Assembly: GCA_002396645.1 (NCBI GenBank)
Contig: DGYI01000025.1
Span: 32,915-47,035, forward strand
Source of the DNA: Firmicutes bacterium UBA5010
GTDB lineage: Bacteria > Bacillota > Clostridia > Tissierellales > Sedimentibacteraceae
Length of the DNA: 14,121 nucleotides
Direction of reading: 5' to 3'
Within the stretch, counting starts at the first letter, position 1. Every line of letters starts with the position of its first letter. Under the pieces are notes generated by a model. That model had not been told where the DNA came from and ran no database searches. It saw only the letters and a program-made list of their open reading frames with translations. The translations under genes were made by a program, and so were the position numbers. This document shows, piece after piece, positions 5,805-14,107 of the stretch.

Positions 5805-8162
5805 ATGGGAAGTAAGAAGTTTTTAAGAGTTTTTAAAAAATCACTTATACTGATTATGATACTCAGCTTAGTGATTTCAATTTCCGGATGTAAGAAAGAT
5901 AAAGATGCTGATAGTGGCGTAGCAATTGAACCAAAAGATAGTATTAATACTGAAGCACCACCTGCAGAGCCGGATGTATATACTTTCAATGATTATGAAG
6001 AAGGTTCCCCTAAAACATGGAATCCACATGAATGGGAGACAAGTACGGACAGCTATATTATGGGATACACTCAAATGGGATTATATGATTTTGCGCTTAA
6101 TGAATCTAAGGATGCATATGAAATAGTTCCTGAAATGGCGGCTGAATTTCCGGTAGATATAACACCGGAATATGCAGGAAATGCTGATTTCGCTGTTCCT
6201 GCCGATGCTAAAACCGGCTATGCATTTAAAATTAAGTTAAATGAAAATGCTGTATGGGAAAACGGTGATCCGATTAATGCCGATTCATACATATACTCAA
6301 TGCAGCAAATGCTAAGCCCTGAAATGAAGAATTATCGTGCAAGCGGATACTATTCAGGTACAATGAGCATAGTAAATGCCGAAGCATATTATAAACAAAA
6401 TGCACCTATTTACACCGATATAATGGTAGATGGTGCTTATCGTGAGATAGAAGATAAGGACATGAAATTTAGTCTCACAAAGGATGTCGTATTTTTCGGG
6501 GGCACAGCCAAATCTTATTATGATGGCGGAAGTGTTGCTGAATTTACTGATGCAAGCGGTAATGACCTATTTAAAAAATATTCGGAAAAAGATTATTATG
6601 ATTTAACAGATGAAGCTAAAAAAGATTTATTGACGATAGCTGCTGCCTTTGGAGATACTAATCCGGAAGCATATAAAGAGTTTTGCTATACATATGATGG
6701 AGTCAGCGAACCTGTAGACTGGTCTAAGGTAGGACTGGTAAAAAGTGGAGAGTATGAAATAAAGCTTATTTTAAGCAAGCCGATAACAGATTTTTATTTA
6801 AAATATAATTTGTCAAGCAACTGGTTAGTTCATGAGAAAACCTATGAAGCTAACAAAAAACAAACCGGAGATATTATAAAAACCTCATATGGTACAGCGG
6901 TTGAAAATTATATTTCATATGGACCATATAAGCTGACTGCTTATCAAACAGATAAGCAAATGACAATGTCCAAGAATGAAAATTGGTATGGTTATAATGA
7001 TGGAAAGCATGAAGGACAGTTCCAAACTACAGTTATTGACTGTCAAATCGTACCGGCTCAAGCTACAGCATTGCAGCTGTTTTTACAAGGCAAGCTTGAT
7101 GCAGTAGTTCTGGTTGCTTCTGATATGGATGCATACAGAACGAGTGATTATATATTGTATACACCGCAATCTTATACAACTAAATTTACATTTAATTCTG
7201 ATAAGGCTGCTCTTAAGGGTCGTGAAGAAGACGGAATCAATAAGACTATTCAATCTTATAAGGATTTTAGAAAAGCATTCTCACTTGCTATAAACAGAGA
7301 AGAATTTGCAGCTCAATGTACTGCAACACACTCTGCCGGATTTGGATTATTTAACTATAACTATGTATATGATCCTGAAACAGGTGAATTATATCGTAAT
7401 TCTAAGCCTGCTCAAGATGTATTGCTCAAATTGTACGGAGCAAACAGCATTGATGATATCACCGGCTATGACAAGGATGAAGCTGCTAAATTGTTTACAG
7501 CTGCATATAACGCTGCTTTAGCTGCCGGAGATATTAAAGAAAATGATAAGGTAGAATTAGAGTTTTTAGTATTTAACTCTGATGAAGCTTATGTAAAAAT
7601 AATTAACTTTGTACAGGATGCTGTAAATGCTGCGACAGTCGGAACACCACTTGAGGGTAAAATATTTATTAAGATGATTCCGGATGAGGACTACTATGAG
7701 CATGCACAACAAGGCTTATTTGAAATCATAATGTCTACCTGGGGCGGAGCGTCAATGGATCCTTACGGAATAGTTGAATGCTACTGTGACGAAACTGTAA
7801 TGTTTGAGTATGGATTTAAACCGAATTCAGAAAAGCTTACAATTGAAGTTAATGGTCAGGAAATAACTAAAACCTTTAATGAGTGGTATATAGCGCTTTG
7901 TGATGGCGAGTATGCGGCGGCAGACGCTGATACAAGGCTTGTTATATTAGCCGGTATAGAGCTTGGCATTCTTGAAACTTATAACTGTACACCAATTTAT
8001 TATCGTACCGCTACTTCATTAAATTCGCAGAAAGTAATGCAGGGAACGGAAGAATATGTCCAAATAATAGGATTTGGCGGAATACGTCATATAACGTATA
8101 ACTATACTGACGTTGAGTGGGAAAAATATTGCAAGGACCAAAATTATCAATTAACTTATTAA
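5805..8162 (+). CDS. oppA: Oligopeptide-binding lipoprotein of the Opp ABC importer (SBP family 5)
   Basis: This is the extracellular receptor that captures peptides and delivers them to OppBC. The N-terminus has basic residues, a hydrophobic stretch and a lipobox (ISGC) with lipidated Cys29, so the mature protein is anchored to the outer face of the membrane. The body shows solute-binding family 5 features: WNPHEWET near the start, FKIKLNENAVWENGDPINA in the first half, and DFRKAFSLAINREEF in the second lobe. At 785 aa it is much longer than the usual 530-600 aa; additional sequence lies in the first lobe, roughly residues 180-320. I use ATG 5805, which follows GGAGG (5795-5799) by 5 nt; the in-frame ATG 5793 lies upstream of that RBS and is unlikely. 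It is the first gene of the opp operon. The ligand could be any peptide class. Confidence 0.9.
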   Translation: MGSKKFLRVFKKSLILIMILSLVISISGCKKDKDADSGVAIEPKDSINTEAPPAEPDVYTFNDYEEGSPKTWNPHEWETSTDSYIMGYTQMGLYDFALNESKDAYEIVPEMAAEFPVDITPEYAGNADFAVPADAKTGYAFKIKLNENAVWENGDPINADSYIYSMQQMLSPEMKNYRASGYYSGTMSIVNAEAYYKQNAPIYTDIMVDGAYREIEDKDMKFSLTKDVVFFGGTAKSYYDGGSVAEFTDASGNDLFKKYSEKDYYDLTDEAKKDLLTIAAAFGDTNPEAYKEFCYTYDGVSEPVDWSKVGLVKSGEYEIKLILSKPITDFYLKYNLSSNWLVHEKTYEANKKQTGDIIKTSYGTAVENYISYGPYKLTAYQTDKQMTMSKNENWYGYNDGKHEGQFQTTVIDCQIVPAQATALQLFLQGKLDAVVLVASDMDAYRTSDYILYTPQSYTTKFTFNSDKAALKGREEDGINKTIQSYKDFRKAFSLAINREEFAAQCTATHSAGFGLFNYNYVYDPETGELYRNSKPAQDVLLKLYGANSIDDITGYDKDEAAKLFTAAYNAALAAGDIKENDKVELEFLVFNSDEAYVKIINFVQDAVNAATVGTPLEGKIFIKMIPDEDYYEHAQQGLFEIIMSTWGGASMDPYGIVECYCDETVMFEYGFKPNSEKLTIEVNGQEITKTFNEWYIALCDGEYAAADADTRLVILAGIELGILETYNCTPIYYRTATSLNSQKVMQGTEEYVQIIGFGGIRHITYNYTDVEWEKYCKDQNYQLTY

Positions 8163-8183
8163 TCTAAAAATTAAATAGATAAC

Positions 8184-8225
8184 AAAGAGCATAGGGAGGC
8201 TTGTGTAAAATCTTTGTGCTCTTTT
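8184..8225 (+). terminator. Hairpin between oppA and oppB (attenuator or mRNA-stabilising stem)
   Basis: AAAGAGCA (8184-8191) pairs with TGCTCTTT (8217-8224), and the stem can extend with wobble pairs to 14 positions (8184-8197/8211-8224) around a 13-nt loop. Only a short T-run (TTTT) follows. It starts 21 nt after the oppA stop and precedes oppB by about 50 nt. Such a stem would be expected to terminate partially or to protect the oppA message, giving more binding protein than permease. Confidence 0.6.
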
Positions 8226-8272
8226 CAATAATTATTTAGCAGACTAGCTAAAAAAATAAGGAGACATTATTT

Positions 8273-9244
8273 ATGATTAAGTATATTTTACAAAGATTAG
8301 TGCTATTAGTCGTAACCTTTTTTATAATAATGACAATATGCTTTGTTATGGTTAGAATGCTGCCTAATCAAATTCCGCCGGCACAGGGCGATTTTGGCGA
8401 AGCCATCAGAGCTATGAGAGAAGCTTGGGGTTATAATAAGCCCGTATTAACTCAATATGGGATATTTTTAAAAAATGTATTTACAAAATGGGATTGGGGA
8501 TTTTGTACTACTATAGGTACATATCTGCAGCCTGTAACTGCTTATATAGCTAATAAGCTGCCTATAACAGTTATATTAAATGTTTACACAATGATTATAA
8601 GTGTTCCGCTTGGGATAGCCTTTGGTGTATATGCGGCACTTAGAAAAAATAAATGGCAGGATCAGTTTATTTCTGTAGTTATTATGTTATTTATATCTGT
8701 TCCGTCATTTGTCTATGCCTTTTTGGTTCAGTATTTTTTAGGATTTAAAGCAGGATGGTTTCCTATTGTATTAAAATCTGGCACAGATTGGTTTTCCTTA
8801 TCTATGTTTCATTCTATGGTTTTACCGATAATGGCACTGTCCTTTGGAACGGTTGCGGGATTTATGCGTTTTACCAGAGCAGAATTGACAGAAACCTTAA
8901 CAGGCGAATATATGCTGCTTGCGCGTACAAAAGGTCTGACTAAGGCTCAAGCTACAATGAGACATGCTTTTCGCAATTCCTTAGTACCTATTTTACCTAT
9001 GATTATAGGTGAATTTATGGGAATACTTGTAGGCTCTCTGATTATCGAAAGTATTTTTGCCATACCGGGAATCGGAAGTGTTTATGTTAAATCTGTCAGA
9101 TTAAGAGATTATAGTGTATTTATAACTATAAGCATGTTTTACTTAATCATCAGTCTTGCTGCGGGTGTTTTGATAGATATAAGCTATGGCTTAATAGACC
9201 CGCGTATAAGAATGGGAGGAGGAAAGAATAATGAGCTTAGTTGA
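8273..9244 (+). CDS. oppB: Oligopeptide ABC transporter permease OppB
   Basis: This is one of two membrane subunits forming the peptide channel. Six membrane segments can be placed at about residues 9-29, 97-121, 133-156, 178-198, 243-265 and 284-305. The cytoplasmic EAA loop, where the ATPase docks, is seen as EYMLLARTKGL (212-222) followed by HAFRNSLVPI (231-240). The long external segment between the first two helices (about 30-96) is usual for OppB/DppB. The length, 323 aa, is normal, in contrast to the other Opp subunits here. AAGGAG (8258-8263) lies 9 nt before the ATG. The gene overlaps oppC by 14 nt. Confidence 0.95.
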   Translation: MIKYILQRLVLLVVTFFIIMTICFVMVRMLPNQIPPAQGDFGEAIRAMREAWGYNKPVLTQYGIFLKNVFTKWDWGFCTTIGTYLQPVTAYIANKLPITVILNVYTMIISVPLGIAFGVYAALRKNKWQDQFISVVIMLFISVPSFVYAFLVQYFLGFKAGWFPIVLKSGTDWFSLSMFHSMVLPIMALSFGTVAGFMRFTRAELTETLTGEYMLLARTKGLTKAQATMRHAFRNSLVPILPMIIGEFMGILVGSLIIESIFAIPGIGSVYVKSVRLRDYSVFITISMFYLIISLAAGVLIDISYGLIDPRIRMGGGKNNELS

Positions 9245-10703
9245 TATAAATAGTATACCAAGTGAAAAATTTACTTTAGTGCAGCAAGATGCTTCATTAC
9301 ATGATTTAAAGCTTGATACAAAACCGATAGGCTACTTAAAGGATGCTATGATACGCTTCAGAAAAAATAAGGGCTCGGTCGCCGGAGCTTATATAATTGC
9401 TTTGTTATTATTATTCGCAGTTTTTGTTCCTATGTTTTCTAAATACGATATCAATTATAAAGATGGTTTTTATACATACACATTACCGAAAAGCGAGTTC
9501 TTATCTAAATTAGGAATTATGAAGGGATATTCAAAATACACATATAATCAACAAAGCTATGACTATTTTAATTCAATCCCGGGTGCGGTTGTGAAGGTAA
9601 ACAGAGTATTTGAGAATGAAGTAAGTAAAAATAAATTTATAAAATATTATGATATTACAATTGATTCATATATGAAAACCGGATTTGTTTACAAGTCATT
9701 ATCAAAAAAGGAGTATGATGATTTAGTAGCATATCAAAAAGAAAATAATATTCAAATAATGTATCCGATGATTGATATTTCTAAGGTCAAAAATGAAGGA
9801 TTTAAAAAAGATCCGAATTATTGGTTTAAGCATAATGCAAAGGGTGCAGCCGAATATGATGAAAATGGTAATTACATAAATATTTATTTAAAGGATGAGA
9901 ATAGCCCCGATGGTTATTCATATTATATAACTAAAATGAACGGCAATCAATATCAAGTGAGGGTTTTGTATTATGAGTTCTATAAATATACTAATGGCTT
10001 TTATCCATGCTTTTTATTCGGATCGGATGGATATGGTCAGGATATTCTTGTTCGCTTAGCCAGCGGTGCAAGGCTGTCGTTTGTACTTGGTATAGCAGTT
10101 GCAACAATAAACATTATACTGGGTACTATTTATGGCTCAATCGAAGGATATTATGGAGGCAAGATTGATTTAATGCTTGAGCGTTTATCCGAAATATTAA
10201 GCGGTGTACCTTTCATAGTAGCAGTGGCCCTTTTTCAAATCTATTTTGCCAGAAAGCTTGGAGTGGTTGTATCTCTGCTCTTTGCATTTATTGTAACCGG
10301 ATGGATAGGTCCTGCTTACAGAGTCAGGTCTCAATTTTACAGGTATAAGGGACAGGAATATGTGCTGGCAGCACGTACTCTTGGAGCAAATGACGGAAGA
10401 ATTATTTTCAGACATATTTTACCGAACGCATTGGGTACTATAATTACGTCAACAATACTCATTATACCAGGTGTTATATTTCAGGAAACAGCTTTATCAT
10501 ATCTGGGTATAGTTGATTTGCAAACATCAAATGTAACCAGTGTCGGTACATTGTTATCTAATGGTCAAACAGCCTTATCTACTTTTCCGCATGCCATATT
10601 CTATCCGGCGATGTTTATATCACTTTTGATGATATCATTTAACCTGTTTGGCAATGGATTAAGAGATGCGTTTAACCCATCATTAAGAGGATCGGGGGAA
10701 TAG
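9231..10703 (+). CDS. oppC: Oligopeptide ABC transporter permease OppC with a large extracytoplasmic insertion
   Basis: This is the second channel subunit. The N-terminus carries the usual OppC approach (AMIRFRKNKGSVAGAYIIALL) into the first membrane helix at about 51-69. The core resumes at residues 262-283 with LFGSDGYGQDILVRLASGAR, the counterpart of the common FGTDxxGRDxxSR motif, followed by five more helices. The EAA loop is at about 376-401 (GQEYVLAARTLGANDGR, then HILPNALG). Between them, about residues 75-258 form a hydrophilic, tyrosine-rich segment expected outside the membrane; ordinary OppC has only a few dozen residues there. Total length is 490 aa against about 300-350. A strong RBS (GGGAGGAGG, 9214-9222) sits inside the end of oppB. 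oppD follows after 2 nt. Confidence 0.92.
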   Translation: MSLVDINSIPSEKFTLVQQDASLHDLKLDTKPIGYLKDAMIRFRKNKGSVAGAYIIALLLLFAVFVPMFSKYDINYKDGFYTYTLPKSEFLSKLGIMKGYSKYTYNQQSYDYFNSIPGAVVKVNRVFENEVSKNKFIKYYDITIDSYMKTGFVYKSLSKKEYDDLVAYQKENNIQIMYPMIDISKVKNEGFKKDPNYWFKHNAKGAAEYDENGNYINIYLKDENSPDGYSYYITKMNGNQYQVRVLYYEFYKYTNGFYPCFLFGSDGYGQDILVRLASGARLSFVLGIAVATINIILGTIYGSIEGYYGGKIDLMLERLSEILSGVPFIVAVALFQIYFARKLGVVVSLLFAFIVTGWIGPAYRVRSQFYRYKGQEYVLAARTLGANDGRIIFRHILPNALGTIITSTILIIPGVIFQETALSYLGIVDLQTSNVTSVGTLLSNGQTALSTFPHAIFYPAMFISLLMISFNLFGNGLRDAFNPSLRGSGE

Positions 10704-10705
10704 AT

Positions 10706-12769
10706 ATGGATAAAATATTAGAAATGAAAAATCTTAGAGTATCTTTTAGGACTAACGACGGAACAGTTAAAGCTGTCAGAAACATTAATCTTGATGTTAA
10801 TAAGGGTGAAACTCTTGCAATTGTAGGAGAATCCGGCTCCGGTAAGTCTGTTACCGCAAAGGCTGTCTTGGGTATTTTAGCGCCAAACAGCATAATTGAA
10901 AGCGGAGAAATTATATATGACGGAAAAGACCTGCTTAAAATAACAGAAGAAGATTTTCATGATTATAGAGGGAACAAGTTATCCATGATTTTTCAAGATC
11001 CTATGTCAAGCTTAAATCCGATAATGAGAATCGGAAAGCAGCTGACAGAGGCTATGATACTGAACGGTAAGGCGAATCAAAGAAATGCTAAAAAAGAATT
11101 TAATAAAAAAATAAAACTGTTGAATTCAAGTATAAATGAAGCTTTAAATACTAAGAGCGATAAGAAAGTAAATCTGTTTAAAAAATATGCATATAATTGC
11201 AATAAGATGGAAAAAGCTTATAACATAGCATACGAAAATGCCTCTAATGCTGTGCAGGAGACAGATGATTTATTAATTGATATCATAAATGGAAATCCAA
11301 AGGAAATAAAGGAGCAGATAAAATACTTATTAGCAGAGCTTAGAAAGGTTTATAATCCATATATTATTGAAAAAGACAGCATGTTACCTTCAAAATTAGA
11401 GGAATTGTCTAAGAAAATTAAAAAATATAACGAGCCTAAGAATTCTGATAATATAAGAGATTTATTAAAAGATATAAACACTATATTGGGTGAGGCTTTG
11501 CTTAAACAAAAGCCGGATTTTTTCTCAAATAACAGTAATGATGAATTTATGAGAGAGTTTAAAGGGCTGATTGAATCAGGCTTAAAATACTATCATGATA
11601 GGACCTTAAATGCTAAGAAAAACGCAATTATGGTACTTGAAGAATCGCTAAAAGTTTTCGAAAGTGAAAATCCGGATAAGAAATTGTGTATCAATGAAGC
11701 TAAGAAAATGATCTTGGCGGTTGAAAACTCAATTGACAGATTGGCACTTAAAAAAGATAGCGGTGCATATACCTTTGGAAGCAGCATAATGAGCGCTATC
11801 AATAGATATTTCAAGGGAATTCCTTCAAATATCAAAGAAACCAAACACTTTGAAAAAGAATCTAAAAAGTTGGCAAAGCTTGAACAAAAAGGAAAAGACG
11901 TGCATAAGGCAACGCCTGCTTTGATAGTAGACTTAAATCTTGTAAAGAACAGTATAGTTTCAATTATAAAAACTTTGCTGGATTCATATAAAGCGGAAAT
12001 CAGAGCTGATAAAAAAGAAAGCTTTACAGAACAATCTCATGAAATGCTTGAATATCTAAAGGAGAGGTCATCCGCTATAGTATATAAGGTTACTGCAAAC
12101 ATGGCAAAAAATAAAGCTGTCAAGATAATGAAAGAAGTTGGAATACCACAGCCCAGAAAAAGATTTAAACAATTTCCTTTTCAATTTTCAGGAGGTATGC
12201 GCCAACGTATTGTTATAGCTATAGCTTTATCTGCCAATCCAGACATACTGATTTGTGATGAGCCGACAACAGCTCTTGATGTGACTATTCAGGCACAAAT
12301 TCTTGAATTAATCAACAAATTAAAGGAAGAAAGAAAGCTGTCTGTTATTTTTATAACTCATGATTTAGGGGTGGTAGCTAATATGGCTGACAGAATAGCA
12401 GTTATGTATGCGGGAAAGATAGTTGAGTATGGAACTACAGATGAAATATTCTACGAGCCGGCTCATCCGTATACATGGGCGCTTTTGGCATCAATGCCTG
12501 ATTTGGAAACAAAAGAAAAGCTTGATGCGATACCGGGTACACCGCCGAATATGGTGCATCCGCCAATTGGAGATGCCTTTGCTGCAAGAAATAAATACGC
12601 TATGCAAATCGATTTTGAGCAGGAACCGCCGCTATTTGAAATTACTCCGACTCATTATGCAGCTACATGGCTGCTTCATCCAAAGGCTCCTAAGGTAGAG
12701 CCACCTAAAATAGTTGTTGATAGAATAAATAGAATGAAAAACTTGGAGGTGGCCGAAAGTGAATGTTAA
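10706..12769 (+). CDS. oppD: Oligopeptide ABC transporter ATPase OppD with a ~345-residue helical insertion
   Basis: This is a cytoplasmic ATPase subunit. Walker A is GESGSGKS (41-48), the Q-loop glutamine Q97 in FQDP, the signature FSGGM (494-498), Walker B DILICDEP (513-520) with Glu519, the D-loop ALD, and the switch His552. The catalytic set is therefore complete. Residues of about 122-466, within the helical subdomain between Q-loop and signature, are an insertion rich in Lys, Glu, Asn and Leu with predicted long helices, possibly coiled coil. OppD is normally about 320-360 aa; this one is 687. The C-terminal region keeps the peptide-transporter form (PGTPPNM, EQEPPLFE) but the cysteines that normally bind an iron-sulfur cluster there are replaced (DAFAARNKYAMQID). 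RBS GGGGGA (10694-10699) overlaps the end of oppC. Confidence 0.94.
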   Translation: MDKILEMKNLRVSFRTNDGTVKAVRNINLDVNKGETLAIVGESGSGKSVTAKAVLGILAPNSIIESGEIIYDGKDLLKITEEDFHDYRGNKLSMIFQDPMSSLNPIMRIGKQLTEAMILNGKANQRNAKKEFNKKIKLLNSSINEALNTKSDKKVNLFKKYAYNCNKMEKAYNIAYENASNAVQETDDLLIDIINGNPKEIKEQIKYLLAELRKVYNPYIIEKDSMLPSKLEELSKKIKKYNEPKNSDNIRDLLKDINTILGEALLKQKPDFFSNNSNDEFMREFKGLIESGLKYYHDRTLNAKKNAIMVLEESLKVFESENPDKKLCINEAKKMILAVENSIDRLALKKDSGAYTFGSSIMSAINRYFKGIPSNIKETKHFEKESKKLAKLEQKGKDVHKATPALIVDLNLVKNSIVSIIKTLLDSYKAEIRADKKESFTEQSHEMLEYLKERSSAIVYKVTANMAKNKAVKIMKEVGIPQPRKRFKQFPFQFSGGMRQRIVIAIALSANPDILICDEPTTALDVTIQAQILELINKLKEERKLSVIFITHDLGVVANMADRIAVMYAGKIVEYGTTDEIFYEPAHPYTWALLASMPDLETKEKLDAIPGTPPNMVHPPIGDAFAARNKYAMQIDFEQEPPLFEITPTHYAATWLLHPKAPKVEPPKIVVDRINRMKNLEVAESEC

Positions 12770-13883
12770 TCAAAATACTGATATTTTATTGCGTGTAGAA
12801 AATTTAAAGCAATATTTTAAGTTAAACAGAAACACGGAAGTTAAAGCTATAGACGATATAAGCTTTGATGTAAAAAAAGGGGAAGTATTTGGATTAGTCG
12901 GTGAGTCGGGATGTGGAAAAACCACAACAGGACGGTCGATAATCAGACTATATAAAATCACCTCCGGCAATATCTATTTTAACGGACAACGAATATGTGC
13001 CGGTATAAAATCTTATGAAGAGACAATAAAAGATGCCAGACTCAGAGTTAAAAAAATGAGTCCCGAAAAAAAAGAACAGCTTAAAACTCTTATAAAAGAG
13101 CAAAGGGAACTTATAGTTAAAGCGAAATATGACCAAAAAAACTGCGATAAGGTATATAAAAAAGAATCTTTGCTAAAGGGTGATAAATTAACATCTAAGA
13201 TTCAAATGATATTTCAAGATCCTATTGCATCTCTTAATCCTCGTATGACAGTCAGAGAGATTATAGCAGAGGGCTTAAGAATTAAAAAGATTAAAGATGA
13301 AGAGTATATAGATAAAAAAGTCTATGAAATGCTTGATTTAGTTGGACTTGTACCTGAGCATGCAGGACGCTATCCTCATGAGTTTAGCGGAGGTCAAAGA
13401 CAAAGAATAGGTATTGCCAGAGCGCTTATAATGGAGCCGGATTTAATTATCGCTGATGAGCCAATCAGCGCCTTGGATGTATCTATAAAAGCTCAGGTTA
13501 TTAATCTATTGAATGATATAAGGCAAAAAATGGGATTAACTATACTTTTTATAGCGCATGATTTATCAGTGGTCAAGTATTTCTCAGATAGAATAGCGGT
13601 TATGTATTTTGGAAAAATTGTTGAACTCGCTTCATCTGATGAGCTGTTTGAAAACCCGCTGCATCCGTATACTAAGTCGCTTTTATCGGCTATACCGCTC
13701 CCGGATCCTCACTATGAGAAAAAAAGAAAAAGGGTAGTTTATAATCCGACTCTTGATCATGATTATTCGGTAGATAAACCGGAACTTAGAGATGTTGGAA
13801 ACGGACATATTGTTTATTGCAATAAAAAAGAATATGATGAATATATTAAAGGCATAGAAGACAAAAAAGTTTTAGTTGTTTAA
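12759..13883 (+). CDS. oppF: Oligopeptide ABC transporter ATPase OppF with a short insertion
   Basis: This is the partner ATPase of OppD. Walker A is GESGCGKT (48-55), Q-loop Q153 in FQDP, signature FSGGQ (209-213), Walker B DLIIADEP (228-235) with Glu234, and switch His267; all are intact. The LNPRMTV motif after the Q-loop and NPLHPYTKSLLSAIPLPDP are OppF-specific. About residues 83-146 replace the usual short link between the first beta-sheet region and the Q-loop with a charged helical segment, some 45 residues longer than normal. The C-terminus (HDYSVDKPELRDVGNGHIVYC) lacks the family's multi-cysteine motif. The start is GTG 12759, inside the end of oppD (11-nt overlap), with GGAGGT (12745-12750) 8 nt upstream. 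Last gene of the operon. Confidence 0.94.
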   Translation: MNVNQNTDILLRVENLKQYFKLNRNTEVKAIDDISFDVKKGEVFGLVGESGCGKTTTGRSIIRLYKITSGNIYFNGQRICAGIKSYEETIKDARLRVKKMSPEKKEQLKTLIKEQRELIVKAKYDQKNCDKVYKKESLLKGDKLTSKIQMIFQDPIASLNPRMTVREIIAEGLRIKKIKDEEYIDKKVYEMLDLVGLVPEHAGRYPHEFSGGQRQRIGIARALIMEPDLIIADEPISALDVSIKAQVINLLNDIRQKMGLTILFIAHDLSVVKYFSDRIAVMYFGKIVELASSDELFENPLHPYTKSLLSAIPLPDPHYEKKRKRVVYNPTLDHDYSVDKPELRDVGNGHIVYCNKKEYDEYIKGIEDKKVLVV

Positions 13884-13890
13884 TATAACG

Positions 13891-13932
13891 GATATCATTT
13901 GCTTATATTAAGTGAGCAAATGATATCTTTTT
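13891..13932 (+). terminator. Rho-independent terminator of the opp operon
   Basis: GATATCATTTGCT (13891-13903) and AGCAAATGATATC (13915-13927) form a perfect 13-bp stem, extendable by wobble pairs to 16, followed by five T residues. It starts 7 nt after the oppF stop. Confidence 0.92.
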
Positions 13933-13948
13933 AAAAGGAGTTTATCAG

Positions 13949-14107
13949 ATGAAAAATAAGTGTATAAAATACATATATGTATTTATATTTGGAATTTTAA
14001 TATCAATATCTATATTCAATTACAGAGATATTTTTGAAGCTGACAGCACGAAAGATATTGTTTCAATATTGAGTGATGGATTTTTGCTTCCGGGCGTTTT
14101 AATATAA
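13949..14107 (+). CDS. Short membrane protein resembling the N-terminal part of DUF3899 proteins
   Basis: ATG 13949 opens 52 codons closed by TAA at 14105-14107. AAGGAG (13935-13940) lies 8 nt upstream, a good RBS. The peptide has a basic start, one membrane helix (about residues 8-23, IYVFIFGILISISIF) and the stretch IVSILSDGFLLPGVLI. From memory, DUF3899 proteins carry a very similar LSDxFxxPGVLL segment at the beginning of a second helix and then continue for tens of residues. The frame here stops at that point, so this may be a truncated remnant, or a genuinely small protein. The 14 bases after the stop do not resume the domain in another frame. AAAAAGCCC after the stop may be the first arm of a terminator cut by the window edge. 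Function unknown. Confidence 0.5.
   Translation: MKNKCIKYIYVFIFGILISISIFNYRDIFEADSTKDIVSILSDGFLLPGVLI

Noticed and set aside
13048..13075. Runs of seven and eight A in oppF as programmed frameshift sites
   Set aside because: The reading frame continues through them into intact Q-loop, signature and Walker B motifs, so no shift is needed.
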